This document shows, piece after piece, positions 47,748 through 55,845 of a stretch of 64,000 nt of DNA (position 1 is its first letter; each line of letters begins with the position of its first letter). The position numbers and the translations under genes are program-made. The notes beneath the pieces are model-generated. The model was not told where the DNA came from. It made no database searches and worked only from the letters and a program-made list of their open reading frames with translations. Source of the DNA: DP-19 sp036496285 (GTDB taxonomy: Bacteria > Desulfobacterota > Binatia > UTPRO1); NCBI GenBank assembly GCA_036496285.1, contig DASXLI010000025.1, positions 1-64,000 of the forward strand, read 5' to 3'.

Positions 47748-48180
47748 GGGAGCTATGTCGACTGAACAAGCGTCCGCTCTGCTCGGCGAGTTGCACAACA
47801 TCAGACTAGCCGTGACCTGGGCAGCAGGTTTGCTGGTACTGTCGACCATCTTCGCTGCGGTCCGTACGTTCTTTGTCGTCCGACGGACGATCGACCGTCA
47901 ACTCGATGACCTGTTCAGACAGGACGCCCAAACGCTCCTCGAGAAGAACGACCTCGAGAAGCTGATCGCGCAGTGCCGCGACCATCTCACGGTCCGTCCC
48001 AACCACGCATACGCACGCTGGTATCTCGCGCGGGCCCTCCTCCTTCGGGAGGAATGGCGCCTCGCGTCCGAAGAACTCGCCGTCTTGCGAGAGAAGTACC
48101 CCGACTGGGCCAACAGCATTGCACCGTTAGCGAATGAGGCTCGAAGGAAGATCGAAGGTGCCGACCGATCCCCCGTCTAA
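47746..48180 (+). CDS. Small TPR-like protein with N-terminal membrane helix
   Basis: 144 residues. A helix VTWAAGLLVLSTIFAAVRTF spans the membrane at about 22-45, and the following part is a helical repeat-like segment (LEKLIAQCRDHLTVRPNHAY, ARWYLARALLLREEWRLASE). I do not know its function. The gene is framed by GTTAGAT (47741-47747) at the start and GTCTAAC (48175-48181) over its stop codon, like the edges of an integron cassette. ATG at 47755 is an alternative start; neither has a good ribosome site. Confidence 0.7.
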   Translation: MGAMSTEQASALLGELHNIRLAVTWAAGLLVLSTIFAAVRTFFVVRRTIDRQLDDLFRQDAQTLLEKNDLEKLIAQCRDHLTVRPNHAYARWYLARALLLREEWRLASEELAVLREKYPDWANSIAPLANEARRKIEGADRSPV

Positions 48181-48242
48181 CCTGCAGTTGGAGCGGGCGC
48201 ACAGGCCCCCGTCAGCTATCGCGCCGGTCGGTCCGTTCCAGC
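48175..48242. other. Possible degenerate attC site after the small TPR gene
   Basis: GTCTAAC (48175-48181) fits RYYYAAC and contains the TAA stop. GTTGGAGCGG (48187-48196) and CCGTTCCAGC (48233-48242) pair at 8 of 10 positions, like L'' and L'. The closing GTTRRRY core is not found. It is suggestive, not proven. Confidence 0.3.
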
Positions 48243-48280
48243 CCCTCAACAGCCCTGTCGTGAGACGCGAGGGACGATCG

Positions 48281-48517
48281 ATGTGCGTTCTTCGCGCCTC
48301 GGGTGCATCGTTCAACGTGGATGAGTTCTTGAAGTCTTCCACGTTCAGGCCTTGCGCCATTCACAGTCGCGGTGGACCCTGTCTTCTGGAATCCCGGCCA
48401 CACGGTACGTCGAATCCATCGTCGGACGTGCACGAGCGTCAGGTTAAAAGGGGGACCGATGCAGTTGCTTACCGGCCGCTGTCTTTGCGAGGGCGTCGCC
48501 TACCAGATCGAAGGTGA
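48281..48517 (+). pseudogene. Truncated small conserved protein (MC-x-LR-x-SG family start)
   Basis: ATG at 48281 with GAGGGA 7 bases upstream opens MCVLRASGASFNVDEFLKSS. This looks like the N-terminus of a small protein family I recall (start MC-x-LR, FNVDxFL) whose members are about 120 residues. After about 45 residues, at roughly 48420, the resemblance is lost and the frame runs on over the GFA gene start to 48517. It is probably a fragment. The family name is uncertain. Confidence 0.4.
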
Positions 48518-48899
48518 ACTGGGCCCCATCCTTCATTGCCACTGCTCCAAGTGTCGTCGGTGGCACGGTGCGGCGTTCCGAACCCGCGCAACGATCAAAG
48601 CTTCACAGTTCCAATGGACTCGGGGTGAGGATCTGGTCGGTGGCTACCACTCTTCGGAGTTCGTGGTGAAGCACTTCTGCTCCGTATGCGGCTCGAACCT
48701 GATCAGCACCTACGACAACGATCCAAGCAAGATTGGCATTCCCTTGGGAGGCCTGGATCAAGCGCCGAGCAACAAGCCCGAGGGGCACTTCTTTGTCGGC
48801 TCAAAGGCGCCGTGGTTCGAGATCACGGACGGCCTGCCGCAGTACGAGACATGGCCGGGCTCGCATGCCAAAGTCCGTGAAACGAGCGACGAGATCTAA
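48459..48899 (+). CDS. GFA-family zinc protein (glutathione-dependent formaldehyde-activating-like)
   Basis: 146 residues. Zinc Cys motifs are GRCLCEGVAYQ, HCHCSKCRRWHGA and HFCSVCGSNL, as in GFA proteins. Only some family members act on glutathione-formaldehyde adducts; most have unknown roles. GGGGGACC lies before the ATG at 48459. It is 13 bases upstream of the SnoaL-like gene, so the two are likely one operon. Such genes are frequent in integron arrays. Confidence 0.9.
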   Translation: MQLLTGRCLCEGVAYQIEGELGPILHCHCSKCRRWHGAAFRTRATIKASQFQWTRGEDLVGGYHSSEFVVKHFCSVCGSNLISTYDNDPSKIGIPLGGLDQAPSNKPEGHFFVGSKAPWFEITDGLPQYETWPGSHAKVRETSDEI

Positions 48900-48912
48900 G
48901 AGGGACCCGACA

Positions 48913-49296
48913 ATGGAAGAACAGAGCATCCGGGTGGCGCTTGATCGACATTGGGCTGCATCCGCTGCGGGTGATCAAGTTGCCGAGCACGACATCTACC
49001 ACGATGACGCCGTGTGCGAGTACCCACAGTCAGGCGAGGTCATCCACGGTCGGCGCAACCTGCAAGCGCTTCGTAGCCATCACCCTGGTAAACCGTCGGG
49101 GTTTGCGATCCGGCGGATCGTGGGAGAGGGAACTCTCTGGACTACCGAGTATGTGATCACCTACGAGGGCAAGCGCGTCTACACCGTCAGCATCATGGAG
49201 TTCCGGGATGGAAAGGTGTCCCACGAGACTCAATACTTCGCCGACCCCTTCGATGCTCCGGCCTGGCGGGCTCAGTGGGTCGAGCGGAAGGCGTAA
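48913..49296 (+). CDS. SnoaL-like NTF2-fold protein
   Basis: 127 residues. The NTF2-like cone is suggested by VALDRHWAASAAGDQVAEHD, DDAVCEYPQSGEVIHGRRNL, then YVITYEGKRVYTVSIMEFRD and GKVSHETQYFADPFDAPAWR, where the last is typical of SnoaL-like proteins with DPF-x-AP-x-WR. The family includes small-molecule isomerases and proteins of unknown role. GGGACC lies upstream. Encoded just behind the GFA gene. Confidence 0.88.
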   Translation: MEEQSIRVALDRHWAASAAGDQVAEHDIYHDDAVCEYPQSGEVIHGRRNLQALRSHHPGKPSGFAIRRIVGEGTLWTTEYVITYEGKRVYTVSIMEFRDGKVSHETQYFADPFDAPAWRAQWVERKA

Positions 49297-49336
49297 TCTA
49301 CCACATCCGACAGACGGCATGCAGCCGAGCCGCAAC

Positions 49337-50221
49337 ATGAGCGCGGACGTGTCACCAATGAAGCTGGCGACCTTCGTGGTATTCCTCCTGACCATCGTCA
49401 TTCTCTCGGTAGTCGCCAGCGCCTCTTCGGCCAAGAATCCAATCGCAACCGGGTGGTGGAAAAGGGATTGTCAGGATCCCTTCGGCCTGCGGATCGCCCA
49501 AGCGGGACCGGCAACATATTCGATATCGTTCTGCGGCCCGGGCGGTTGCTCTGAGCTGGGCGCGTACCGCCCGAACTCTCCAATATACGGCGACGACCGC
49601 TACCGCGTGATCGACGCGGACACCATCGACGTCGCCGGGCGCGACGGCTGGTCGAGGTATCGACGATGCGACACGGCAGCAGTGAGCGGCACCGCGAAGA
49701 TAGCCACCACGTCGAAACGCGAGGACTCGCTCGCGCACGTTGTCATCGGATCCAACGTTGCGGAGCTGTTCGACACCTACCGAGGACTGTACGCGCACGG
49801 TCTAACGCTCGGCGAAGTGCTCTACGAAGCGTGCAACCAAAAGACGCTGACGGTCTACTCGTTCGTCGAAGAGCCGTGGTCGCGGGGGCGTGTCACTCGC
49901 ATCTGGGTTCACAAAGCGGAAGCGCCTTCAGTCTGCAGAGATGAAGAAGGGTCGCTCCCGGAGGCCTCGGTGCCGCCTAGCACCTCGAGGGGGCTGAGCA
50001 TCGGGGACTCGGCCGAGCGTGTACGCGATCTGTACGGCGCTCCGTCGGAATCCAAGGCGCGCGATCAGAAGGTCACGCTGCTCTACCGATTCGAGAACGC
50101 CGATGCCAAGGACGTTCAGATCATGAATCGCATGTTGTCAGTTACGCTCCAGGGCGACACCGTAACCAGCATGACATTGTCGGGCGACATCCCTGGCGCG
50201 CAAAAGCCCTCAGACCGGTGA
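49337..50221 (+). CDS. Secreted protein of unknown function
   Basis: 294 residues. Signal peptide around 8-32 (LATFVVFLLTIVILSVVASA). The mature N-terminal part (GWWKRDCQDPFGLRIAQAGP to about 105) has Cys and aromatic residues in a beta-rich pattern, and the C-terminal part (IGDSAERVRDLYGAP...) resembles the repeated fold seen in SmpA/OmlA-type small domains. I do not recognise a family. ATG at 49358 is an alternative start directly at the signal peptide. GC is lower than in the flanking core genes. Confidence 0.7.
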   Translation: MSADVSPMKLATFVVFLLTIVILSVVASASSAKNPIATGWWKRDCQDPFGLRIAQAGPATYSISFCGPGGCSELGAYRPNSPIYGDDRYRVIDADTIDVAGRDGWSRYRRCDTAAVSGTAKIATTSKREDSLAHVVIGSNVAELFDTYRGLYAHGLTLGEVLYEACNQKTLTVYSFVEEPWSRGRVTRIWVHKAEAPSVCRDEEGSLPEASVPPSTSRGLSIGDSAERVRDLYGAPSESKARDQKVTLLYRFENADAKDVQIMNRMLSVTLQGDTVTSMTLSGDIPGAQKPSDR

Positions 50222-50234
50222 ACGCTTCACCACA

Positions 50235-50369
50235 TCAGGTGCCGATGATGTCGTTGAATCCCTCGACGAGGCGATCGATCTCCTCTGGAGCGACCCTGCC
50301 GATCTTCCTGCCGAGCCGCCGCGTCGAGAGCGTGCGAACCTGACTGATCTTCACCCTTTGGCGGCTCCC
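50235..50369 (-). pseudogene. C-terminal remnant of a MazF/PemK-like toxin
   Basis: 44 residues: RVKISQVRTLSTRRLGRKIG followed by RVAPEEIDRLVEGFNDIIG. This matches the last third of MazF-type toxins (V-x-x-DQVRT-x-x-KxRL-x-x-xIGxLSxEE). The N-terminal two thirds are missing. Upstream on the minus strand lie a 19-bp palindrome, an AAGGAG site and an ATG (50371) that starts only a 6-codon frame. So an internal deletion probably removed the antitoxin and most of the toxin. Confidence 0.55.
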
Positions 50370-50384
50370 ATGGAGACTCCTTAA

Positions 50385-50403
50385 GTATGATGTTTCATCA
50401 TAC
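50385..50403. promoter_or_regulatory. 19-bp perfect palindrome, relic toxin-antitoxin operator
   Basis: GTATGATGTTTCATCATAC has 8-bp arms around TTT. It lies 13 bases upstream (minus strand) of ATG 50371 with AAGGAG between them. The layout matches an autoregulated antitoxin promoter whose coding region is now gone. Confidence 0.55.
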
Positions 50404-50574
50404 CACGGGTCGGCGACTGGACAAGCGGTTCCATACACCCGCGCGCAGCCAATCGGAGCGAGTGCGTGAGTCTTACGAGCCTTCTTCTCCGTCCAGCAGC
50501 CGTCGTGGTATCGAGCGGTGGCCGCGGCGCCTGCGCCGCAGAGTGTGAACGCATCCAATTCGGAAGGGACGACA

Positions 50575-50889
50575 ATGAAATACGTGATCAGCTGGTTCGA
50601 GCGCCCGCAGGGTTCGCCCATGGAATACGAGAATGCCCAGAAGCGCATCCTCGAGGTCTTCGGCCAATGGAAGGCACCCGCCAATTTCAAGATCGACTTC
50701 TTCGTGATCCGGGTAGGCGAGTGGGGCGGTCACATGCTGATGGAGTGCGACGATCTCGTGACTATCCACAAATTCTGCTCGATGCTCCCGGCGTTCGAGT
50801 TCGAAGTGCACCCCGTCATCCCGGTCGAAGAAGCCGTCCGTGGCGAGCTCGAGGTCATCGCCTGGCGAGAGGGCCTGAAAGGTAAGTGA
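50575..50889 (+). CDS. DUF3303-like small protein
   Basis: 104 residues with a dimeric alpha-beta barrel look: MKYVISWFERPQGSPMEYEN, then ILEVFGQWKAPANFKIDFFV, then GGHMLMECDDLVTIHKFCSM and FEFEVHPVIPVEEAV. The order and motifs match DUF3303 proteins. Function is not known. GGAAGGGACG lies before the ATG. It is a common type of accessory gene. Confidence 0.85.
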   Translation: MKYVISWFERPQGSPMEYENAQKRILEVFGQWKAPANFKIDFFVIRVGEWGGHMLMECDDLVTIHKFCSMLPAFEFEVHPVIPVEEAVRGELEVIAWREGLKGK

Positions 50890-50965
50890 TCGCCGCAACA
50901 GAGATCGCGCACGGGTCGCGGCTGATCCGCCATTCCTTGCCGGGACTCCGCAGGGAAGTCGACGC

Positions 50966-51232
50966 ATGCTCAGCGTGTTCGAATTCATCGCAACCTTGAG
51001 CACAACGCTCTTCTGCGGGGCGGCCGTCTACATCAACGTCGCCGAGCACCCGGCGCGGATGGGCTGTGACACCAGGATCGCGGCAACCGTATGGGCCCCG
51101 AGCTACAAGCGGGCGACGCTCATGCAAGCGCCCATGGCCATTCACCGACCGCTCGAGCCAGGCCGCGATCTGGCGTCGAGCGAGACGCGAGCGCTGCTGC
51201 AGAAGTGGGGGCACACTTCACGCCGTGCGTAG
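50966..51232 (+). pseudogene. Truncated DUF1772-like membrane protein
   Basis: 88 codons. The first 52 residues, FEFIATLSTTLFCGAAVYIN through AEHPARMGCDTRIAATVWAP and SYKRATLMQAP, match the N-terminal half of DUF1772-type four-helix membrane proteins. After that the sequence turns polar and loses the expected helices, so there is a frameshift or deletion near 51130. The remainder runs into the convergent GST gene, whose end is at 51238. Confidence 0.5.
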
Positions 51233-51237
51233 CGTGC

Positions 51238-52350
51238 TCAGCTTGCTGGCGTCGATCGTGTACGCGGCTCGAAGATCAGCTTGAAGCGCCGCTTCCCCAG
51301 GCGGTGGCGGGGGCGGAATGCGAGCAGCGCCTCGAGCCCGGTGCCCGCGAGCGCGCGATCGACCGCCGCGCGCTCCTCGCCATCGAGGGCCGCGTAGGCG
51401 TCCCACGGGCGCTGCACCATCCAGAGCGTGTAGGGGCTCGTCATCCGCGGGAAGCGCGCCCCGCGGAGCTGCGTCTCGTGCGAGCCGACGCCGCGCGGCG
51501 GCTCGGTCGTTCCGGCGGGGCGTGTGTCGGCCCAGTCGTCGAAGGCGCGCAGGTTGTCGAGCAGGAGCGGCACAGCGTCGCGGCCGATCAGCTCGAGCAG
51601 CGGGCGGAGGGTGGGCGGCAGCGCGTCGCCGGCGACGAACGATCCGGCGCGCGGCACGGGATGGTTCATGCGCTCGATCCACGCGCAGACCGCGGGCGCC
51701 GTCTCGCGCAGGAGCCGGCCGGGCACGACGTCGAGATAGAGGTGCGCGTACAGCGGTCCGAGGAGCGCCAGGTCGCCGAGCGACATGCGGCTCCCGAGCA
51801 GGTAGTCGTGCGCCGCAAAGTGGCGCGACAGCGCGTCCAATAGATCGCGCGTGTGCGCCTCGATTCCAGGGGCGCTCGCGGGGCCGACGCCGAGGAACGG
51901 CAGCGCGCCCTTCATCCGGTCGGCGAAGCGGCCCGCGGCCTCCGGATCGCCGTTGGCGGCCGCGAAGTCGATACGCGCCTTTGCCTCGCTCTCCGGGAAG
52001 CCCCAGCGATAGTGCATCGCCGGCAGGGGGCCGAACTCGTCGGCATAGACCTCGATCAGATACGCGACGATGCGCTGCACCGGCGTCGGCGGGTACACCG
52101 GCGGGTCCGGAAAGCGCCGCTCCAGCTCGTCGAGGATCTCGCTCGTGTCCTGCAACGCGACGTCGTCGGGCGTCACGACGACCGGGATGAAGGCGAGGCC
52201 GGTGCGCGCCAGGATGACCTCGCGGAACGCCTGCGGCGTGGGCAGGATCTCCTCGTACGGAATGCCCTTGTAGCGGAACATCGGGCGCACCTTGCCCGAG
52301 AAGTAGGAGATCTCGGCGGCGTAGAAGCGGTACGGGGCCACGGCACTCAT
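51238..52350 (-). CDS. Glutathione S-transferase family protein, long form
   Basis: 370 residues. GST N-terminal thioredoxin-like domain about 1-85 (YRFYAAEISYFSGKVRPMFR, IPVVVTPDDVALQDTSEILD), C-terminal helical domain about 90-250 (FLGVGPASAPGIEAHTRDLL, LGSRMSLGDLALLGPLYAHL). The last 110 residues (PRGVGSHETQLRGARFPRMT, YTLWMVQRPWDAYAALDGEE) are an extra domain seen in some GSTs of high-GC bacteria. Substrate unknown. It begins 4 bases after rodA and so is probably read through from the cell-shape operon. Confidence 0.85.
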   Translation of the reverse strand: MSAVAPYRFYAAEISYFSGKVRPMFRYKGIPYEEILPTPQAFREVILARTGLAFIPVVVTPDDVALQDTSEILDELERRFPDPPVYPPTPVQRIVAYLIEVYADEFGPLPAMHYRWGFPESEAKARIDFAAANGDPEAAGRFADRMKGALPFLGVGPASAPGIEAHTRDLLDALSRHFAAHDYLLGSRMSLGDLALLGPLYAHLYLDVVPGRLLRETAPAVCAWIERMNHPVPRAGSFVAGDALPPTLRPLLELIGRDAVPLLLDNLRAFDDWADTRPAGTTEPPRGVGSHETQLRGARFPRMTSPYTLWMVQRPWDAYAALDGEERAAVDRALAGTGLEALLAFRPRHRLGKRRFKLIFEPRTRSTPAS

Positions 52351-52354
52351 GCGG

Positions 52355-53467
52355 TCAGAACGAGAAGCGGCGCATGTTGACGTTGATGACGAGGCCGAGC
52401 GCCACCATCATCGACGTCAGCGACGAGCCGCCGTAGCTGACGAACGGCAGCGGAATGCCGACCACGGGCAGGATGCCCGAGGTCATGCCGACGTTGATGA
52501 GCGCCTGCCAGAAGACGATCGCGACGATGCCGAACGCCAGCAGCGAGCCGAAGCGGTCCTTGGCACGGTACGACACCTGGAAGCCGCGCAGCACGAGCGC
52601 CGCGTAGAGCGCGATCAGCACGAGCGCGCCGACGTAGCCCCACTCCTCCGCGAACACCGAGAAGATGAAGTCGGTGTGCTGCTCGGGCAGGAAGTTCAGC
52701 TTGTTCTGCGTGCCGTGCAGGTAGCCCTTCCCCCAGAACATCCCGGAGCCGATCGCGATCTTCGACTGGATGACGTGGTAGCCGGCGCCGAGCGGGTCCA
52801 TCTCGGGCGAGAGGAACGTCATCACGCGCTGCTGCTGGTAGGGCTTCAGGTGGTGCCAGAGGAGCGGCACCGCCGCGCCGCCGATCACCGCGAGCAGCAC
52901 GAACGAGCGCACCCGCAGGCCGGCGAAGAAGAGGATGCTGAAGAAGACGATGGTCACGACGCCGACGGTGCCGAGGTCGGGCTGCGCCAGGATCAGCACG
53001 GCAGGCACGGCGAGCAGGAAGAACGCCGGCACGACGTCGCGCAGGCGGAGATCGCCGGTGGCACGGGCGCGGTGGAAGTAGCGCGCGAGCGCGATCACCA
53101 GTCCGACCTTGATCAGCTCCGACGGCTGCACCGAGACGAAGCCGAGGTTGATCCAGCGCCGCGCGCCGCCGCCGACGCTGCCCACGACGGGCACCATGAC
53201 GAGCAGCACGAGCGCAAAGGCATAGATCACGTAGGCATAGCGCTCGAGCCGGCGGTAGTCGAAGAACACGGCGCCCACCATGCCGACCAGGCCGAGCGCG
53301 GCGTACGCGGCCTGCCGGATCACGAGCGGGTTTGCCGTGAAGCCGGTGTGCGTGGTCGCGACCGTAGCGCTGTAGATCGTGACCAGCCCGACTCCCGCGA
53401 CCGCAAGGGTCAGGAGGACGAGCAGCCAGTCAAAATGATAGGCGAGCCGTCTGTCGAATTGTCGCAT
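52355..53467 (-). CDS. rodA: Rod-shape SEDS glycosyltransferase RodA
   Basis: 370 residues with about ten membrane helices. SEDS markers include ARRWINLGFVSVQPSELIKV, AQPDLGTVGVVTIVF (catalytic-site Asp), FLPEQHTDFIFSVFAEEWGY and PFVSYGGSSLTSMMVALGLV. It polymerises lipid II into glycan strands in the elongation machine. Its ATG lies 38 bases inside the end of the mrdA gene. Last gene of the mreBCD-mrdA-rodA run. Confidence 0.96.
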   Translation of the reverse strand: MRQFDRRLAYHFDWLLVLLTLAVAGVGLVTIYSATVATTHTGFTANPLVIRQAAYAALGLVGMVGAVFFDYRRLERYAYVIYAFALVLLVMVPVVGSVGGGARRWINLGFVSVQPSELIKVGLVIALARYFHRARATGDLRLRDVVPAFFLLAVPAVLILAQPDLGTVGVVTIVFFSILFFAGLRVRSFVLLAVIGGAAVPLLWHHLKPYQQQRVMTFLSPEMDPLGAGYHVIQSKIAIGSGMFWGKGYLHGTQNKLNFLPEQHTDFIFSVFAEEWGYVGALVLIALYAALVLRGFQVSYRAKDRFGSLLAFGIVAIVFWQALINVGMTSGILPVVGIPLPFVSYGGSSLTSMMVALGLVINVNMRRFSF

Positions 53468-55295
53468 CGTCGTCGTCCGCGACGCCGAAGTAGTGGGCGA
53501 TGACCTGTTGCGCGATCGGCGCGGCGGCCGTGCCACCGTGCTCGCCCGCGTGCTCCGCCAGGACCGCGACCGCGATCTCCGGCGCGTTGACCGGCGCGAA
53601 CGCGATGAACCAGGCGTGGTCCTTGCGCTCGCGCGCCATGTGTCCCTGCTTGGTGCGCTCGGCGCCGAGCTTCCCGACCTGTGAGGTGCCGGTCTTGCCG
53701 CCGACCTCGATGCCGCGCACGCGTGCCTTCGAGCCGGTGCCACGGTTGGAGTTCACGACGTCGGAGAGCGCCTGGCGGATCTGGAGAAGCGTGGTCTTCT
53801 TGAAGCCGAGCGTGTTGCTCACGACGGGCTTCTCCTCGACGATGGTCTGCCCGTCGGTCGTCTCGACGCGCTTCACGAACTGCGGCCGGTACACGGTGCC
53901 GTCGTTGGCAATCGCGGCCATGACGTTCGCCATCTGCAGCGGCGTCGTCGTGACGTAGCCCTGTCCGATCGCGACCGACAGGGTCTCGCCCGCGTACCAC
54001 GGCTCGCCGAAGCGCTGCTGCTTCCAGGCGCTGCTCGGGATGATGCCGCCGCTCTCGTGCTCGAGCGTGATGCCGGTCGGTGCGCCGAGGCCGAAGCGGT
54101 GCGCATAGTCGGCGATGGCGTCGATGCCGAGACGCTGGCCGACCTGGTAGAAGAAGACGTCGCACGAGCGCACCAGCGCCTCGTGGACGTTCATGTTGCC
54201 GTGGCCGCTCGGACGCCAGCAGCGGAACGTGCGGTTGCCGAAGAAGATGCCGCCGCCGCAGAAGATCTGCGTGAACGGGTTGACGACGCCTTCCTCCAGC
54301 GCCGCCGCCGCCATCACCACCTTGAAGGTCGAGCCCGGCGGATACGTTCCCTGCACCGCCTTGCTGTTGAGCGGGTGCTTGCGGTCCTGGAGGAGCGCTC
54401 GCCACTCCGACTTCTTGATGCCACGCGCGAAGACGTTCGGGTCGAAGGCGGGGCGACTGACCATCGCGAGGACATCACCGGTGCGCGGATCGAGCGCGAC
54501 CAGCGCGCCCTCGTGATCCCCCATGGCCTTCTCGGCGGCCATCTGGAGATCGCGGTCCATGGTCATGACGAGCGTGTGGCCGGGCGTCTCCTCGACCTCC
54601 GACAACACGCGCAGCTTGCGGCCGACGGCGTCGACCTCGACCTGCTGGCCGCCGTCGACGCCGCGCAGGTAGTCCTCCCAGTAACGCTCGGCGCCGGCCT
54701 TTCCGATGAGATCGCCCAGGCGGTAGCCCTGGCGATCGGCCATTTCCTTCTGGCTGACCTCGCCGACGTAGCCGAGGAGATGCGCCGCCATGTCGTTGAA
54801 GGGATACGTGCGGCGCGGCCCGACCTGCACCGACACGCCGGGCAGCTCGAGCTGATGGGTCTCGAGCGCGACGATGTTGTCCCATTCGATGTCGCGCTTC
54901 AGGATGACGTCCTCGAAGGGCGGACGGTGCGCCGCTGCCTGAAGCGCGCCGGCGAACTCGTGGGGATCGGTGTTGAGGAGGGTCGCCAGCTTGGTGATCG
55001 TACGCGGCACGTCGTGCGCATCCTCGGGGACGAGCGCGATGTCGAACGACGGCCGGTTGTCGACCAGGATCTGCCCCTTGCGGTCGAGGATGGTGCCGCG
55101 GGTCGCCTGGACGCGCTTCAGCCGGATGCGGTTGTTCTCGGAGAGCGAGCGGTACTGGTCGCCTTCGGTCACCTCGAGGTGCCAGAGCCGCACGAGCGCG
55201 AGGCCGAAGAGGACCAGCACGGCCGCCACGGCGACCACCAGCCGGCGGCGGAACGTCGCCGGAACCTCGCGCCGGCTCGCCACGATCGACGTCAT
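53430..55295 (-). CDS. mrdA: Penicillin-binding protein 2 (elongation transpeptidase)
   Basis: 621 residues. One N-terminal membrane helix (LVVAVAAVLVLFGLALVRLW). The pedestal domain contains RGTILDRKGQILVDNRPSF. Transpeptidase motifs are YPPGSTFK (active Ser), SCD in VRSCDVFFYQ and KTGTSQ. It cross-links the peptidoglycan laid down by RodA. It starts one base before the mreD stop region and overlaps rodA by 38 bases. Confidence 0.96.
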   Translation of the reverse strand: MTSIVASRREVPATFRRRLVVAVAAVLVLFGLALVRLWHLEVTEGDQYRSLSENNRIRLKRVQATRGTILDRKGQILVDNRPSFDIALVPEDAHDVPRTITKLATLLNTDPHEFAGALQAAAHRPPFEDVILKRDIEWDNIVALETHQLELPGVSVQVGPRRTYPFNDMAAHLLGYVGEVSQKEMADRQGYRLGDLIGKAGAERYWEDYLRGVDGGQQVEVDAVGRKLRVLSEVEETPGHTLVMTMDRDLQMAAEKAMGDHEGALVALDPRTGDVLAMVSRPAFDPNVFARGIKKSEWRALLQDRKHPLNSKAVQGTYPPGSTFKVVMAAAALEEGVVNPFTQIFCGGGIFFGNRTFRCWRPSGHGNMNVHEALVRSCDVFFYQVGQRLGIDAIADYAHRFGLGAPTGITLEHESGGIIPSSAWKQQRFGEPWYAGETLSVAIGQGYVTTTPLQMANVMAAIANDGTVYRPQFVKRVETTDGQTIVEEKPVVSNTLGFKKTTLLQIRQALSDVVNSNRGTGSKARVRGIEVGGKTGTSQVGKLGAERTKQGHMARERKDHAWFIAFAPVNAPEIAVAVLAEHAGEHGGTAAAPIAQQVIAHYFGVADDDDATIRQTARLSF

Positions 55296-55296
55296 G

Positions 55297-55845
55297 TCAT
55301 TCGACGGCGCCGAAGACGCGTTGCTCCCAGCGGATGAAGCCGAACATGAGCGGGGTGAGCGCCGCGGCGAGGAGCGCCTCCGCGAGCAGCACCTGCACCG
55401 CGCCGAGCGAGACGCGCTCGATCGAGAGGTACGCCGCGAGCGCCGACAGGATGGCGATGCCCTTCACCAGGGTACCGAGGAAGACCATCGCGATGCTCGA
55501 CACGGCATTGTCCATCCAGAGGCGGCGCGAGATCAGGTACACCAGGGTATAGACGGTCGTCATGGCGAAGGCATTCAGGCCGACCAGACTGCCCGAGAAG
55601 CTGTCGAGCAGATAGCCCAGCAGGAACGCACCAGTGGCGCCGGCGACGCTGTGCTCGTGCAGGCCGAGGAACACGCAGAGGATGAGCGCCAGGTCGGGGA
55701 TGATGCGGTCGCCGGTGAGGGCGTGCAGGACGGTCGTCTGCAGGAGCAGCGCGAGGCTGCCGGTGAGGGCGTAGATGGCGGCGGCGCGCAGCTCGGCCGC
55801 GAGGCTCGGAGCGGCGGGAGCGTGCGTCGCCTGCGACAGGCTCAC
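55297..55845 (-). CDS. mreD: Rod-shape-determining membrane protein MreD
   Basis: 182 residues, about five membrane helices (AIYALTGSLALLLQTTVLHA, IPDLALILCVFLGLHEHSVA, GAFLLGYLLDSFSGSLVGLN and others). The PDLALI and GFxxGLLxDxxSG-type motif is typical of MreD. GTG start in a GTGA overlap with the mreC stop. GGGGAG ribosome site upstream. Part of the elongasome. Confidence 0.92.
   Translation of the reverse strand: MSLSQATHAPAAPSLAAELRAAAIYALTGSLALLLQTTVLHALTGDRIIPDLALILCVFLGLHEHSVAGATGAFLLGYLLDSFSGSLVGLNAFAMTTVYTLVYLISRRLWMDNAVSSIAMVFLGTLVKGIAILSALAAYLSIERVSLGAVQVLLAEALLAAALTPLMFGFIRWEQRVFGAVE

Noticed and set aside
49337..50221. Secreted protein at 49337 taken as an SmpA/OmlA lipoprotein
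   Set aside because: Only the C-terminal part is weakly similar and no lipobox is present, so it stays unknown.
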